Source: CAXQZM01 sp965229645
GTDB taxonomy: Bacteria > Pseudomonadota > Alphaproteobacteria > UBA7985
Direction of reading: 5' to 3'
DNA: 64,000 nucleotides
NCBI GenBank assembly: GCA_965229645.1
Contig: OZ245893.1
Location: 124,001 to 188,000, forward strand
The notes under the pieces were generated by a model that searched no databases, was not told the DNA's origin, and was given only the letters and a program-made list of their open reading frames with translations. This document shows, in pieces, positions 37,311 through 45,541 of the stretch; the stretch's first letter is position 1, and every line of letters begins with the position of its first letter. Made by a program: the position numbers and the translations under genes.

Positions 37311-38104
37311 GGGCAGAGCAGGCCCAAATGTTCCCCGCCCTGGAGGAGCCCGTGGTTACGGAGGTTCCCGCCGACACGCGGGTGAAGATCGAGGACTTGT
37401 TTGAGTTCAAGCGTGGGCGCGGCGACCTTGCCCTGTCGATCCTGGTGGTGGCGCTGACGGCGTTTCTGATCCTTACCTGGGCGCCTTACACAGGCTGGTT
37501 TGATCGCAACGCCGCCAAGTTGCCCGACCAGCCGTGGGTCTATGCCGCTCAGCAAGTCTGTTCCTTGGGCAAGGGCTTTGTCGCCTACGTCGATCACCTG
37601 TTTTTCGGCGGTGAGGCGGCGACGCGCGGCAATTTGAAGGCTTGCACCTTGGGCGTCGATGGCCGTGTCAAGAGCCTATCGCCCATCGTCAAGCAGGGAT
37701 GGTACGCGGGGCTGGTCGCGCTCCTGATTTTGGCCCCTGCGGCGCTCGCTAACTTGGTCCTGTCCTTGCGCGCGGCGGCCCAGCGGCGGCGTCAGCGCTT
37801 ACCCAATCGCACAGCCTATGAGCTGGAGATGTGGGTCCGTGCGCTGGAGTACGTGGCCTATTTCTTTCTCTACACGGCGGCGGTTTTGACCTTCGGCTAT
37901 CTGCTCAGCACGCTTGCCATGGCGCTGTTTTTGACTTTTCGACTGGGGTATCGCACCTGGCGGTGGATGGGCCTTGCCTTCGTGACGGCCTTGGCCATCG
38001 TGCTGATTTTCAAAACGCTTTTGGAAATCAAAATCACCAACAATATCTGGCTCTACAACCTCTTGCCCGAGGCGTGGGGCGGGTTCATGAAGACCTACTT
38101 CTAG
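37295..38104 (+). CDS. TctB-like small membrane subunit of a tripartite tricarboxylate transporter
   Basis: 269 residues from the ATG at 37295 (GAAG upstream); an in-frame ATG at 37307 overlapping the dehydrogenase stop is an equally good start. An N-terminal cytosolic segment is followed by hydrophobic stretches (LSILVVALTAFLILTW, GLVALLILAPAALANLVL, YFFLYTAAVLTFGYLLS, LAFVTALAIVLIFKTLL). The position before a clear TctA gene identifies it as TctB, although it is longer than typical TctB proteins and has a periplasmic insert of about 70 residues between the first two membrane stretches. Confidence 0.75.
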   Translation: MDPVMRAEQAQMFPALEEPVVTEVPADTRVKIEDLFEFKRGRGDLALSILVVALTAFLILTWAPYTGWFDRNAAKLPDQPWVYAAQQVCSLGKGFVAYVDHLFFGGEAATRGNLKACTLGVDGRVKSLSPIVKQGWYAGLVALLILAPAALANLVLSLRAAAQRRRQRLPNRTAYELEMWVRALEYVAYFFLYTAAVLTFGYLLSTLAMALFLTFRLGYRTWRWMGLAFVTALAIVLIFKTLLEIKITNNIWLYNLLPEAWGGFMKTYF

Positions 38105-39594
38105 TGGAAGACCTGCTGCAAGGCTTGGCGCGCTTGTCCGAATGGCAGGTCCTGATCGCGCTTATGATCGGTGCCCTGGGCGGGCTCGTCATCGGCGCGA
38201 TCCCTGGCATCGGTCCTGCCATTGCCATCGCGATTTTGCTGCCCGCGACCTTGTTCCTCGATCCGCTGGTCAGCTTGGTCCTGTTGCTCGGGGTTTATGG
38301 CAGTTCCATGTACGGCGGCGCGATTCCAGCCATTTTGATCAATACGCCTGGGACGCCCGTCAATGCGCTCACCACTTACGATGGCTATTCCATGACCAAG
38401 CGCGGCCTGGCGGCGCGGGCTCTGTCGCTGGCTTACTCGGCGTCGTTCTTTGGCGGGGTGTTCTCGATTGTGTTCGCCATGGTCGCGCTGCTGGTTTTTG
38501 GCCCCTGGCTGAAAGACTTGGGCGCGTATTTTTCGCGCAAGGAGGTCTTTATGGCCGCCATGCTCGGCGCCCTGCTGCTCATCTTTGCCCATCGGCAAAA
38601 CCGCCTGATCGCGCTGGTCCTGTTCATGTTCGGCGCGCTCATTTCCATGGTCGGCAAGCAGAGCACCAAGGGGATCGACCGCTGGACCTTCGGGTCGGAA
38701 CACCTGATCACAGGCTTCCACTTGATCGTGATCGTCGTCGGCATCTTCGCCATTTCCCAGGCGCTCAATCTGCTGGTTGGCAAGGACGAAACCCCCGTCG
38801 AAACCAAACTGAAGGGCGGCCTGTTTCGCGGCTTGGGGGAGTTGCGCAAGCATCCGCTGATCGCCAGCCTATCGGCGCTGTACGGGACGATCATGGGCAT
38901 CATTCCAGGCGTGGGGGAGTTTGTCGCGCAGTTCTTTTCCTACTCGACGGCGCGGGCCCTATCGAACGCGCCCGAGCGGTTTGGTCATGGCTCGCCCGAG
39001 GGGCTGATCGCCTCCGAAACCGCCAACAACGCCGTCCCTGCCGCCGCCATGATCCCCTTGCTGGCCTTGGGCGTGCCGGGGGAGGCCTTGACCGCCATGA
39101 TGCTGATCGTGTTTCGCTCGCGCACCGATCTGACCCTTGGCCCCGATATTTTCATCAACAATGCCGACTTTCTCTACAGCTTGTTTCTGGCCTTGTTGGT
39201 GGTGAATCTGGTGGTTGTGGTGACCTTGCTGTTCACCACCCGCGCCATCGCCCGCATGATCTACATCCCCAATCGGTTCCTGGGGGCTTTCATCTTGATC
39301 CTGTCCTTTATCGGCGTGTTTTCCATCAACAACAATCCGCTGGACTGCGTTTTTGCTGCGGTGGCGGGCCTGTTTGGTTTTATCTTGCGGCGGCTAAATT
39401 GGCCGCTGGTGCCCATCGTTCTGGGCATGGTTTTGGGCGACATCATGCTGCGCGAACTCCTCGCCAGTGCCGCCTCCGCCCCGAATTTGGGGCTTTGGGT
39501 CTCCCGCCCCGTGGCGGGAACGCTTGGCTTTGGCTGCATTGGGGTTATGTTCGCCATTGCTGTCACTAGCCTCACCGACCGGCGACGGTCCTAA
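38104..39594 (+). CDS. tctA: TctA-like large membrane subunit of a tripartite tricarboxylate transporter
   Basis: About 496 residues from a GTG at 38104 that overlaps the TctB stop; the frame is open further upstream inside tctB. Signature motifs are GLVIGAIPGIGPAIAIAI near the N-terminus and its second-half partner GTIMGIIPGVGEFVAQFF, then SPEGLIASETANNAVPAAAM and LGVPGEALTAMML. Ten or more hydrophobic segments. It forms the transport channel of a solute-binding-protein-dependent secondary carrier for carboxylates, with TctB and TctC. Confidence 0.9.
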   Translation: MEDLLQGLARLSEWQVLIALMIGALGGLVIGAIPGIGPAIAIAILLPATLFLDPLVSLVLLLGVYGSSMYGGAIPAILINTPGTPVNALTTYDGYSMTKRGLAARALSLAYSASFFGGVFSIVFAMVALLVFGPWLKDLGAYFSRKEVFMAAMLGALLLIFAHRQNRLIALVLFMFGALISMVGKQSTKGIDRWTFGSEHLITGFHLIVIVVGIFAISQALNLLVGKDETPVETKLKGGLFRGLGELRKHPLIASLSALYGTIMGIIPGVGEFVAQFFSYSTARALSNAPERFGHGSPEGLIASETANNAVPAAAMIPLLALGVPGEALTAMMLIVFRSRTDLTLGPDIFINNADFLYSLFLALLVVNLVVVVTLLFTTRAIARMIYIPNRFLGAFILILSFIGVFSINNNPLDCVFAAVAGLFGFILRRLNWPLVPIVLGMVLGDIMLRELLASAASAPNLGLWVSRPVAGTLGFGCIGVMFAIAVTSLTDRRRS

Positions 39595-39613
39595 CTTCAT
39601 GAGGGAGAATACC

Positions 39614-40543
39614 ATGAAAAAACTCTTGACCACCTCCGTTGCGGCCTTGGCCCTGTCCGTCAGCGCCGCAGCGGACTATCCGACGGGCCCTGTGCAGATG
39701 ATCGTGCCCTGGCCCCCTGGCGACTTTGAGGACATCTTAACCCGTATGATCGCGGCCAATATGGAGGCGGGGACGGGCGTGTCCGTCTCCGTTGTCAATC
39801 GCCCCGGCGGCGGCGACGGGCCGTTCCCAGGCGCCCTGGAGGTGCTGAACGCGCCCAATGACGGTTCCGTCGTTGGGTCCTTCGTCATCGGGGTGCCCAT
39901 CGTTGGCCCGCAGATCGATATCGGCATTGAGGAAGATAGCTTCGTGCCCGTGGGCATTTTCTTGGACTATCCCTTCGTCTTGGCGTCCTCGGGCGAGTCT
40001 GGCTACGCCAACATGGCCGAGCTGGCGGCCCATGCCCAAGACAACGACGTGGTCATGGGCCACTTCGGTGCGGGCTTGACCCCGACCATGGCGTCCTTCG
40101 CCGCCGCCAAGACCATGGGCTTTGAGTTTGCCGACGATGCCGCCTTCGATATGCTCGATTGCAATACTCTGGCCTCGGGCGACGCCGATGTGATCAACAC
40201 CACGCTGGCCCTGATTGAGCCGTGCCTGGACGAGGTCAATGTCCTGGCCAACATCGGCTCCGAACCGATTCCCAAACTGGACGGGGTCGAAACGCTGGCG
40301 GCGCAGTCGGGCATCAACGACATCGCCTTGTGGAACGGCTTGTTCGTGACCAAGGGTACCCCGCAGGAGGTGATCGACGTGCTTGCCGAGTACGGCAAGA
40401 TGACCATGGAGAGCCAGGAGGCCATCGACCTGATGAACGCCACGGGCGCCAAGGTCTATTGGCAAGACACGGCCACATCGCTGGCGCGCATCGAGGCCGA
40501 CAAGGCCAAGGGCGCAGAATTGGACGCCATCGTCAACGATTAA
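39614..40543 (+). CDS. tctC: TctC/Bug-family periplasmic solute-binding protein
   Basis: 309 residues. The ATG at 39614 has GAGGGAG six bases upstream and gives a signal peptide MKKLLTTSVAALALSVSAAA with cleavage before DYPTGPVQ. The mature start DYPTGPVQMIVPWPPGDFED matches the Bug-family opening, and VVNRPGGGDGPF forms the ligand-contact loop. It delivers an organic anion to TctAB. Substrate unknown, probably the carboxylate or aldehyde precursor handled by the neighbouring catabolic genes. Confidence 0.85.
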   Translation: MKKLLTTSVAALALSVSAAADYPTGPVQMIVPWPPGDFEDILTRMIAANMEAGTGVSVSVVNRPGGGDGPFPGALEVLNAPNDGSVVGSFVIGVPIVGPQIDIGIEEDSFVPVGIFLDYPFVLASSGESGYANMAELAAHAQDNDVVMGHFGAGLTPTMASFAAAKTMGFEFADDAAFDMLDCNTLASGDADVINTTLALIEPCLDEVNVLANIGSEPIPKLDGVETLAAQSGINDIALWNGLFVTKGTPQEVIDVLAEYGKMTMESQEAIDLMNATGAKVYWQDTATSLARIEADKAKGAELDAIVND

Positions 40544-40552
40544 AGCGAAAGG

Positions 40553-40577
40553 GAGAGGGAGCTTAACGTTCCCTCTC
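40553..40577 (+). terminator. Stem-loop terminator after tctC
   Basis: GAGAGGGA at 40553-40560 pairs with TCCCTCTC at 40570-40577 around a GCTTAACGT loop, ten bases after the stop codon. The downstream tract is mixed C/T rather than pure T. It probably ends the ALDH-tct operon. Confidence 0.5.
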
Positions 40578-40675
40578 ATCTCATCTCAAGTCCTGCGACG
40601 TGATAGTTGTAGACGTTGGTTTGCAAATTGCTCATATCATAGTCGTCAAAAGAAAATACTATTCGCTAGGGAACC

Positions 40676-41632
40676 ATGGAAAGATCTTCGAGAAACAGAA
40701 CGATTCAGTTGGTTGATGACGAAGCCCAAGGCCTGTCTGACCAAGTTTTGTCTGTGAAAGACGCGCTCACGAGGAATTCGATTGTTCATGGGGATTGCTT
40801 AGAGGTCATGAATAAGATACCTGGCCGGTTCGTTGACTTGCTTATTGCTGATCCTCCCTACAATTTGAGCAAGCTATATTCTCGCAGTTCCTTCAAGAAG
40901 ATGCTCTCTGATGACTACAAAGTTTGGTTGGAAAGGTGGATTGAAAAAATTCCGCGAATCCTAAAGCCTAATGCATCAATATACATCTGCTGCGATTGGT
41001 CGTGTTCATCCATGATTCATGCTGTTGCGTCTCGGTATTTTCGTGTCATTAACAGGATAACCTGGGAGAGGGAAAAGGGGCGAGGCGCTCTAAAAAATTG
41101 GAAAAATTGTTCGGAAGATATTTGGTATTTTTCCAACGGCGATCATCCAAAATTTAATCTTGATGCTGTGAAGATAAAGCGCAAGGTCATAGCGCCGTAC
41201 AAAGAAGATGGCGTTCCCAAAGATTGGCATGAGACCGATGAAGGCAAGTTCCGTTTCACCTCACCTTCCAATCTCTGGACTGATCTCACAGTGCCATTTT
41301 GGTCCATGCCAGAAAACACGGAACATCCGACGCAAAAACCTGAAAAGCTCATTGCCAAGTTGATCTTGGCGAGCAGCGATGAAGGCGATATGATCTTCGA
41401 TCCATTTTTAGGGTCTGGAACTACAGCCGCGGTGGCAAAAAAATTGGGGCGCGAATTTCTAGGAATCGAAGCTGAACGAGAGTACTGCCTGATCTCGCAA
41501 AAGCGTGTAAATATGGCGTCACGCAATACACGAATTCAAGGCTATGAAGATGGCGTGTTTTTGGAAAGGAACGCCTTGAAAAAAAAATATGCTTCAGCCA
41601 AAACTGATGGCGCTCAGGAGTTCCTGTTGTGA
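40676..41632 (+). CDS. Type II DNA methyltransferase, beta class (probable N6-adenine)
   Basis: 318 residues. Motif IV is DPPYNL (residues 59-64) near the N-terminus, and the SAM-binding motif DPFLGSGTT (241-249) is near the C-terminus. This IV-TRD-I order defines the beta class, and DPPY favours adenine N6. HPTQKP (motif X) lies at 216-221. AGGGA precedes the ATG. It overlaps the restriction endonuclease gene by four bases. The pair is visibly richer in A+T than neighbouring genes, suggesting horizontal acquisition. Recognition site unknown. Confidence 0.85.
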   Translation: MERSSRNRTIQLVDDEAQGLSDQVLSVKDALTRNSIVHGDCLEVMNKIPGRFVDLLIADPPYNLSKLYSRSSFKKMLSDDYKVWLERWIEKIPRILKPNASIYICCDWSCSSMIHAVASRYFRVINRITWEREKGRGALKNWKNCSEDIWYFSNGDHPKFNLDAVKIKRKVIAPYKEDGVPKDWHETDEGKFRFTSPSNLWTDLTVPFWSMPENTEHPTQKPEKLIAKLILASSDEGDMIFDPFLGSGTTAAVAKKLGREFLGIEAEREYCLISQKRVNMASRNTRIQGYEDGVFLERNALKKKYASAKTDGAQEFLL

Positions 41633-42294
41633 TTGGCGTGAGTGAGGTTTTCTCTTCTGGATACCATAGAATCCTCGAGAGTAAAATTCAAAAGTTAATT
41701 AACGAGCAAAAGAACTGGCTATCTGAAGGGGTGATTGATAGTACAAGAGCTGTGGGAGATGGTATCGAGAGATTGATTTCTGATGGGTTTGAGAGGTTAT
41801 TGGGCAATCAATTTTGTAAGTCTTTTTCCAGTGAGTTTGCTAGAAGATCGATGGCGGATCTAGCGTTCGAAGATTACAAAGGATTTTATTATGTGATCGA
41901 TGTCAAGACTCATCGCTTAAACACCAAGTTTAACATGCCCAACCTCACTTCCGTGGAAAGATTGACGAGGTTTTATGAAGGTGATGCAAATGTGTTTGTT
42001 CTATTGCTCGTGTCATACGATGTTGAGGGGCTGAACCTTATCGTTCGCAGTGTAAATTTCGTTCCAATTGAATATTTGAGCTGGGAGTGCTTGACGATTG
42101 GGGCATTGGGTTGGGGGCAAATCCAGATAAGAAATGCAAACAATATTGTCCTTGAGGAGAAGCTCAATCGCGCCCGATGGATGATTGAATTGTGCGATAA
42201 TCTTCTAGAGTTCTATCCCAAGGAGATCGCCAAGATTGATTCCAGGATGGAGCATTTTAGGAAGATCAAGGCCTTTTGGTCGGAGAAAATCTAA
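41629..42294 (+). CDS. Probable type II restriction endonuclease (HincII-like PD-(D/E)xK)
   Basis: 221 residues starting at a GTG that overlaps the methyltransferase stop (GTGA). The segment MADLAFEDYKGFYYVIDVKT followed by PNLTSVERL resembles the active-site region of HincII (ADILLV...LLDVKT...APNIISAYKL). D77, D91 and K93 would be the metal-binding D-(X)n-DxK triad. Outside this block the similarity is not obvious to me. Function also follows from the tight pairing with the methyltransferase. It should cut unmodified DNA; the target sequence cannot be read from the sequence. Confidence 0.65.
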   Translation: MIGVSEVFSSGYHRILESKIQKLINEQKNWLSEGVIDSTRAVGDGIERLISDGFERLLGNQFCKSFSSEFARRSMADLAFEDYKGFYYVIDVKTHRLNTKFNMPNLTSVERLTRFYEGDANVFVLLLVSYDVEGLNLIVRSVNFVPIEYLSWECLTIGALGWGQIQIRNANNIVLEEKLNRARWMIELCDNLLEFYPKEIAKIDSRMEHFRKIKAFWSEKI

Positions 42295-42308
42295 AGGAAG
42301 ATTGGGTG

Positions 42309-43022
42309 ATGCCAGAGCATACTCTGATGCACACGTCGCGACGCATTCGTCTCGGCATTCTGCAAGTCAATCACGACACGTCCGCCGACATTGGGAACAG
42401 CTTTCCCGATGACGCCCATCGGTTTCGTGATCTCTTTGACGCGCTGGAACCTCGGTTTTCCTATCGGGTCTACATGACCATCGGCGGCGAACTGCCGCAA
42501 TCGCCGACGGAGCAAGACGCGTTTTTGATCACGGGCTCGCCGCTGTCGGTGATGGACGATTTGCCTTGGATGCAGGACTTGTTCGCCTTCATCCGCGCCT
42601 GCGATACGGCGCGAACGCCGCTGATCGGGTGCTGCTTTGGTCATCAAGCCGTGGCCCTGGCCTTGGGCGGCACGGTCGCGCGGATCGGCTGGAACGTCGG
42701 GGTTGAAACCGCGCACTTTGCCTCGGGCGACTTGCCGCTCTACGTGTTTCATCAGGACCAAGTCACGGCCCTGCCCGCTGGTGCGCGGCGCTTGGCCCAT
42801 AGCGCGGCCTGCGCCAACGCGGCCTTCGCTAAGGGCGATCATATTCTCACGACCCAGGCCCATCCCGAATTCACGCCCCGCTTTATGGCGGCGCTGGTCG
42901 CCAAATACGGCAGCTTGTTGGGGCCAGACGTAGCCAAAACGCAGGCGAACCTCCAACAAGAGGCTCGAGGGGACCTATTCGCGCAGTGGGCGGCGGACTT
43001 GATCGAGGCACGCGCGCAATGA
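42309..43022 (+). CDS. Class I glutamine amidotransferase-like hydrolase (GATase1)
   Basis: 237 residues from the ATG at 42309 (AGGAAG upstream). The nucleophile elbow is PLIGCCFGHQAVALALGG (C109) and the His-Glu pair is in TTQAHPEFTPRF. GMP-synthase-like stand-alone GATases and gamma-glutamyl-amine hydrolases (PuuD type) share this layout. Its ATGA overlap with the P450 gene and the nearby glutamine-synthetase-like ligase suggest it removes a gamma-glutamyl group from an amine derivative, as in Puu-type or aniline/isopropylamine pathways. The fold is clear; the substrate is inferred. Confidence 0.75.
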   Translation: MPEHTLMHTSRRIRLGILQVNHDTSADIGNSFPDDAHRFRDLFDALEPRFSYRVYMTIGGELPQSPTEQDAFLITGSPLSVMDDLPWMQDLFAFIRACDTARTPLIGCCFGHQAVALALGGTVARIGWNVGVETAHFASGDLPLYVFHQDQVTALPAGARRLAHSAACANAAFAKGDHILTTQAHPEFTPRFMAALVAKYGSLLGPDVAKTQANLQQEARGDLFAQWAADLIEARAQ

Positions 43023-44269
43023 ACCCCGACCTGATCGACGACGGCCATCTCGATATTTCGCGCCACGACAGTTTTTGGAACGGGGTGCCGCACAAGACCT
43101 TCGACCGCCTGCGCGCGCAAGACCCCGTGCATTGGACGCCCGAACACGATGGCGGGCGCGGGTTTTGGTCCTTGTTGCGGCACGACGATATTCTGAGCGC
43201 CAATCGCGACAATGCCTTGTTCTCAAGCGGGCAGGGGATTCGGATCGAGGATCAAAGTCGTGAGGAGTATTTGGCAAGGCGTACCTTCCAAGAAACCGAC
43301 CCACCCGAACACCGGGTAACGCGCAAGATGGTCAATCCCGCTTTTTCGCGGGCGGCGGTGCAGAGCTACGAGGCTTTGATCCGCGACCTAGCCCGTTCGA
43401 TTGTTGACGCGGCGCTCCGCCATGAAGAATTCGACGCGGTTGACCAGATCGCCAAGCGCTTGCCCATGCTCATGCTTGGCCGTATCCTGGGCGTCCCCGA
43501 CGCCGATCTCGACTGGTTGGTGGAAAGGGGCGATGCGCTGATCGGCAATTCCGACCCCGACTTTACCGAAACGCTGATCGACACGATGGATACGCAGGCC
43601 TATCGGTTCATGCCGTTCCGTTCACCCGCAGGGGCCGAGCTGTTTGACTACGCAGACCGTCTTTTGCGCGGGCAAACCCCGCTGGACCCCCAAGGCGTTT
43701 TGGCGCGGGTCCTGGCCGCGCGCGACGCCACGGCCATGGACGATTTGGCCTTTAAGAACTTCTTTTGCCTGCTGGTGGCGGCAGGCAATGATACGACGCG
43801 CTACTCCATCGCCATGGCGCTTTATTGCCTGACCCAAGACGCGGGCCTGCTTGGGCAACTGCGCCAGGGCCAAGTCTGGGAGACGGCGGCCGATGAATTC
43901 ATTCGCTTTGCCAGCCCGACCATGCACTTCCGCCGCACGGCGACCCAAGATGTCGAGATGCGCGGCAAGACGATCCGCGCGGGCGACAAGGTCCTGCTCT
44001 GGTTCGTGGCGGGCAATCGCGACCCCGCCGTCTTTGACCGCCCCCACCAAATCCAACTGGGCCGCCCCGCGACGAACCACTTGGCCTTCGGTCAGGGCGG
44101 CGTCCATGTCTGCCTGGGCATGTGGCTGGCGCGGATGGAGGTGCGCGTGGTGCTGGAGGAATTGGCGCATCGCCTTGACGCGCTGGCGGCGCTGGCGCCG
44201 CCGACCTGGACGCGCTCCAACTTCATCTGCGGGGTCAAGTCCCTGCCCGTGCGCGCGACCCTAAGATGA
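43019..44269 (+). CDS. Cytochrome P450
   Basis: 416 residues from the ATG that overlaps the amidotransferase stop. I-helix oxygen-activation motif AAGNDTTR, ExxR as DEFIRFASP, and the heme ligand loop HLAFGQGGVHVCLGMWLAR with Cys as thiolate ligand. ETDPPEHRVTRKMVNPAFS is the conserved B/C-region. It is a soluble bacterial monooxygenase needing ferredoxin and reductase, neither of which is adjacent. In the operon it sits between a GATase and a GS-like ligase, so it may oxidise a gamma-glutamylated amine or another amine-pathway intermediate. Confidence 0.9.
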   Translation: MNPDLIDDGHLDISRHDSFWNGVPHKTFDRLRAQDPVHWTPEHDGGRGFWSLLRHDDILSANRDNALFSSGQGIRIEDQSREEYLARRTFQETDPPEHRVTRKMVNPAFSRAAVQSYEALIRDLARSIVDAALRHEEFDAVDQIAKRLPMLMLGRILGVPDADLDWLVERGDALIGNSDPDFTETLIDTMDTQAYRFMPFRSPAGAELFDYADRLLRGQTPLDPQGVLARVLAARDATAMDDLAFKNFFCLLVAAGNDTTRYSIAMALYCLTQDAGLLGQLRQGQVWETAADEFIRFASPTMHFRRTATQDVEMRGKTIRAGDKVLLWFVAGNRDPAVFDRPHQIQLGRPATNHLAFGQGGVHVCLGMWLARMEVRVVLEELAHRLDALAALAPPTWTRSNFICGVKSLPVRATLR

Positions 44270-45531
44270 GCCACATTCGACCCCTGTTCTGCGACCTGAT
44301 GAACGTGGCGCGCGGCAAGTACGTCAGCGCCGATGTCGCCGCGGGCGGGCGTGTCGGCTTTGCCCGCGCCACTTTCGCCACCACCTATGATCGGGACTTG
44401 CTGGCCGCCCCTAGCACCAAGGTGATGGAGGGGGTGCCCGACATGGACCTGATCTTGGACGGCCCTTTGCGTCCTGGTTGGCAGGCCACGACGCAGATCG
44501 CCCTGGGCACCTTGCACGTGGAGGGCGCGCCCTTCGCCCTCGACGCGCGCAGCCAGCTGCAACGCACGGTGCGCGAGTGGCAGGCCTTGGGATACAGCCC
44601 CATGGTGGGGCTAGAGCTGGAGGCTTACGTGTTCCAGCGCGACACGGATGGGGTCTATCGTCCCTACGATACGCCTGGCGCGCACGTCTACGGCACGGGT
44701 CCGCAAAATGATCCCAAGGGCCTCATGGATCGGATTTGGGACCGCGCCGAGGGCATGGGCCTGCCGCTGGAATCGCTCAACGGCGAATTCGACAAGGGCC
44801 AGTTTGAGCTGGTGTGCCGCTTCGCCGATGCCCTGACTGCGTGCGACAATACCTTCCTCATGCGCCTCATGGCCCAAGAAACGGTGATTGAGCTCGGCTT
44901 GCTGCTCACCTTCTTACCCAAACCGATCCCCGACCGGGGCGGGTCGGGCGTCCATGTCAATTTTTCCTTTGCCGACGCCGACGGCGCCAACGCCATCGCG
45001 CCCGAGGGCCAGCTGTCGGACCTGGCCAAGGGCTGCATCGCGGGCCTGGTGAAACACCACCAGGGGCTCGCAGGGGTTTTGGCCCCGACCGTCAATTCTT
45101 ATGACCGTCTGGGCCCAGGGTCCATGGCGGGGTACTGGGCCAACTGGGGCTACGACCATCGCATGACGACGACGCGCTGTTCGGTCGAAAACCCCAAGTC
45201 GGCCCGCTTGGAACACCGCATGGCCGACGGCGGCTGCAACCCTTACCTGGCGACCCACGCGGTCTTGCAAGCGGCCAAGCTGGGCTGGGAAGGGGCCTAT
45301 GCCCTGACCCCCGCCGAAGACCTGGACGCGATTGCCGATACGCGCGCGCGCGTCCATGCGCCAGCGGGCCTCACCAGGGCCTTGACTGCGCTGGAGCGGG
45401 ACCGGCCGCTCTACACGGCGCTCGGCCCCGACTTATGCGAGGCGCATCTCTACATGAAACGCGATGAGGTCCGCCGCCTCAAGGGCAAATCGGTGGACCA
45501 AGTGCGCGACTACTACTTGCCCTTTATTTAG
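44266..45531 (+). CDS. Glutamine synthetase-like gamma-glutamyl-amine ligase
   Basis: 421 residues, shorter than GlnA. Catalytic-domain features are MVGLELEAYVFQ (metal Glu), LNGEFDKGQFEL, PDRGGSGVHVNFSF (ATP/Glu site), TVNSYDRLGPGS and ENPKSARLEHRMADGGCNPYL. Similar stand-alone GS-like proteins (PuuA, IpuC and aniline-pathway enzymes) join glutamate to an amine. The context, with a GATase1 protein and a P450, supports an amine-glutamylation role over nitrogen assimilation. ATGA overlap with the P450 gene. Confidence 0.8.
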   Translation: MSHIRPLFCDLMNVARGKYVSADVAAGGRVGFARATFATTYDRDLLAAPSTKVMEGVPDMDLILDGPLRPGWQATTQIALGTLHVEGAPFALDARSQLQRTVREWQALGYSPMVGLELEAYVFQRDTDGVYRPYDTPGAHVYGTGPQNDPKGLMDRIWDRAEGMGLPLESLNGEFDKGQFELVCRFADALTACDNTFLMRLMAQETVIELGLLLTFLPKPIPDRGGSGVHVNFSFADADGANAIAPEGQLSDLAKGCIAGLVKHHQGLAGVLAPTVNSYDRLGPGSMAGYWANWGYDHRMTTTRCSVENPKSARLEHRMADGGCNPYLATHAVLQAAKLGWEGAYALTPAEDLDAIADTRARVHAPAGLTRALTALERDRPLYTALGPDLCEAHLYMKRDEVRRLKGKSVDQVRDYYLPFI

Positions 45532-45541
45532 GAGACAGACG

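Noticed and set aside
37831..38103. Longer start for TctA inside tctB
   Set aside because: The upstream residues are out-of-frame tctB sequence; the GTG at 38104 at the tctB stop gives the normal TctA length.
38142..39569. 475-codon plus-strand frame overlapping tctA
   Set aside because: It is Arg/His/Gly-rich without motifs and is the alternate frame of the tctA gene.
39467..39613. Longer start for the TctC binding protein
   Set aside because: It would place the signal peptide 49 residues inside; the ATG at 39614 has a strong ribosome binding site and a normal signal peptide.
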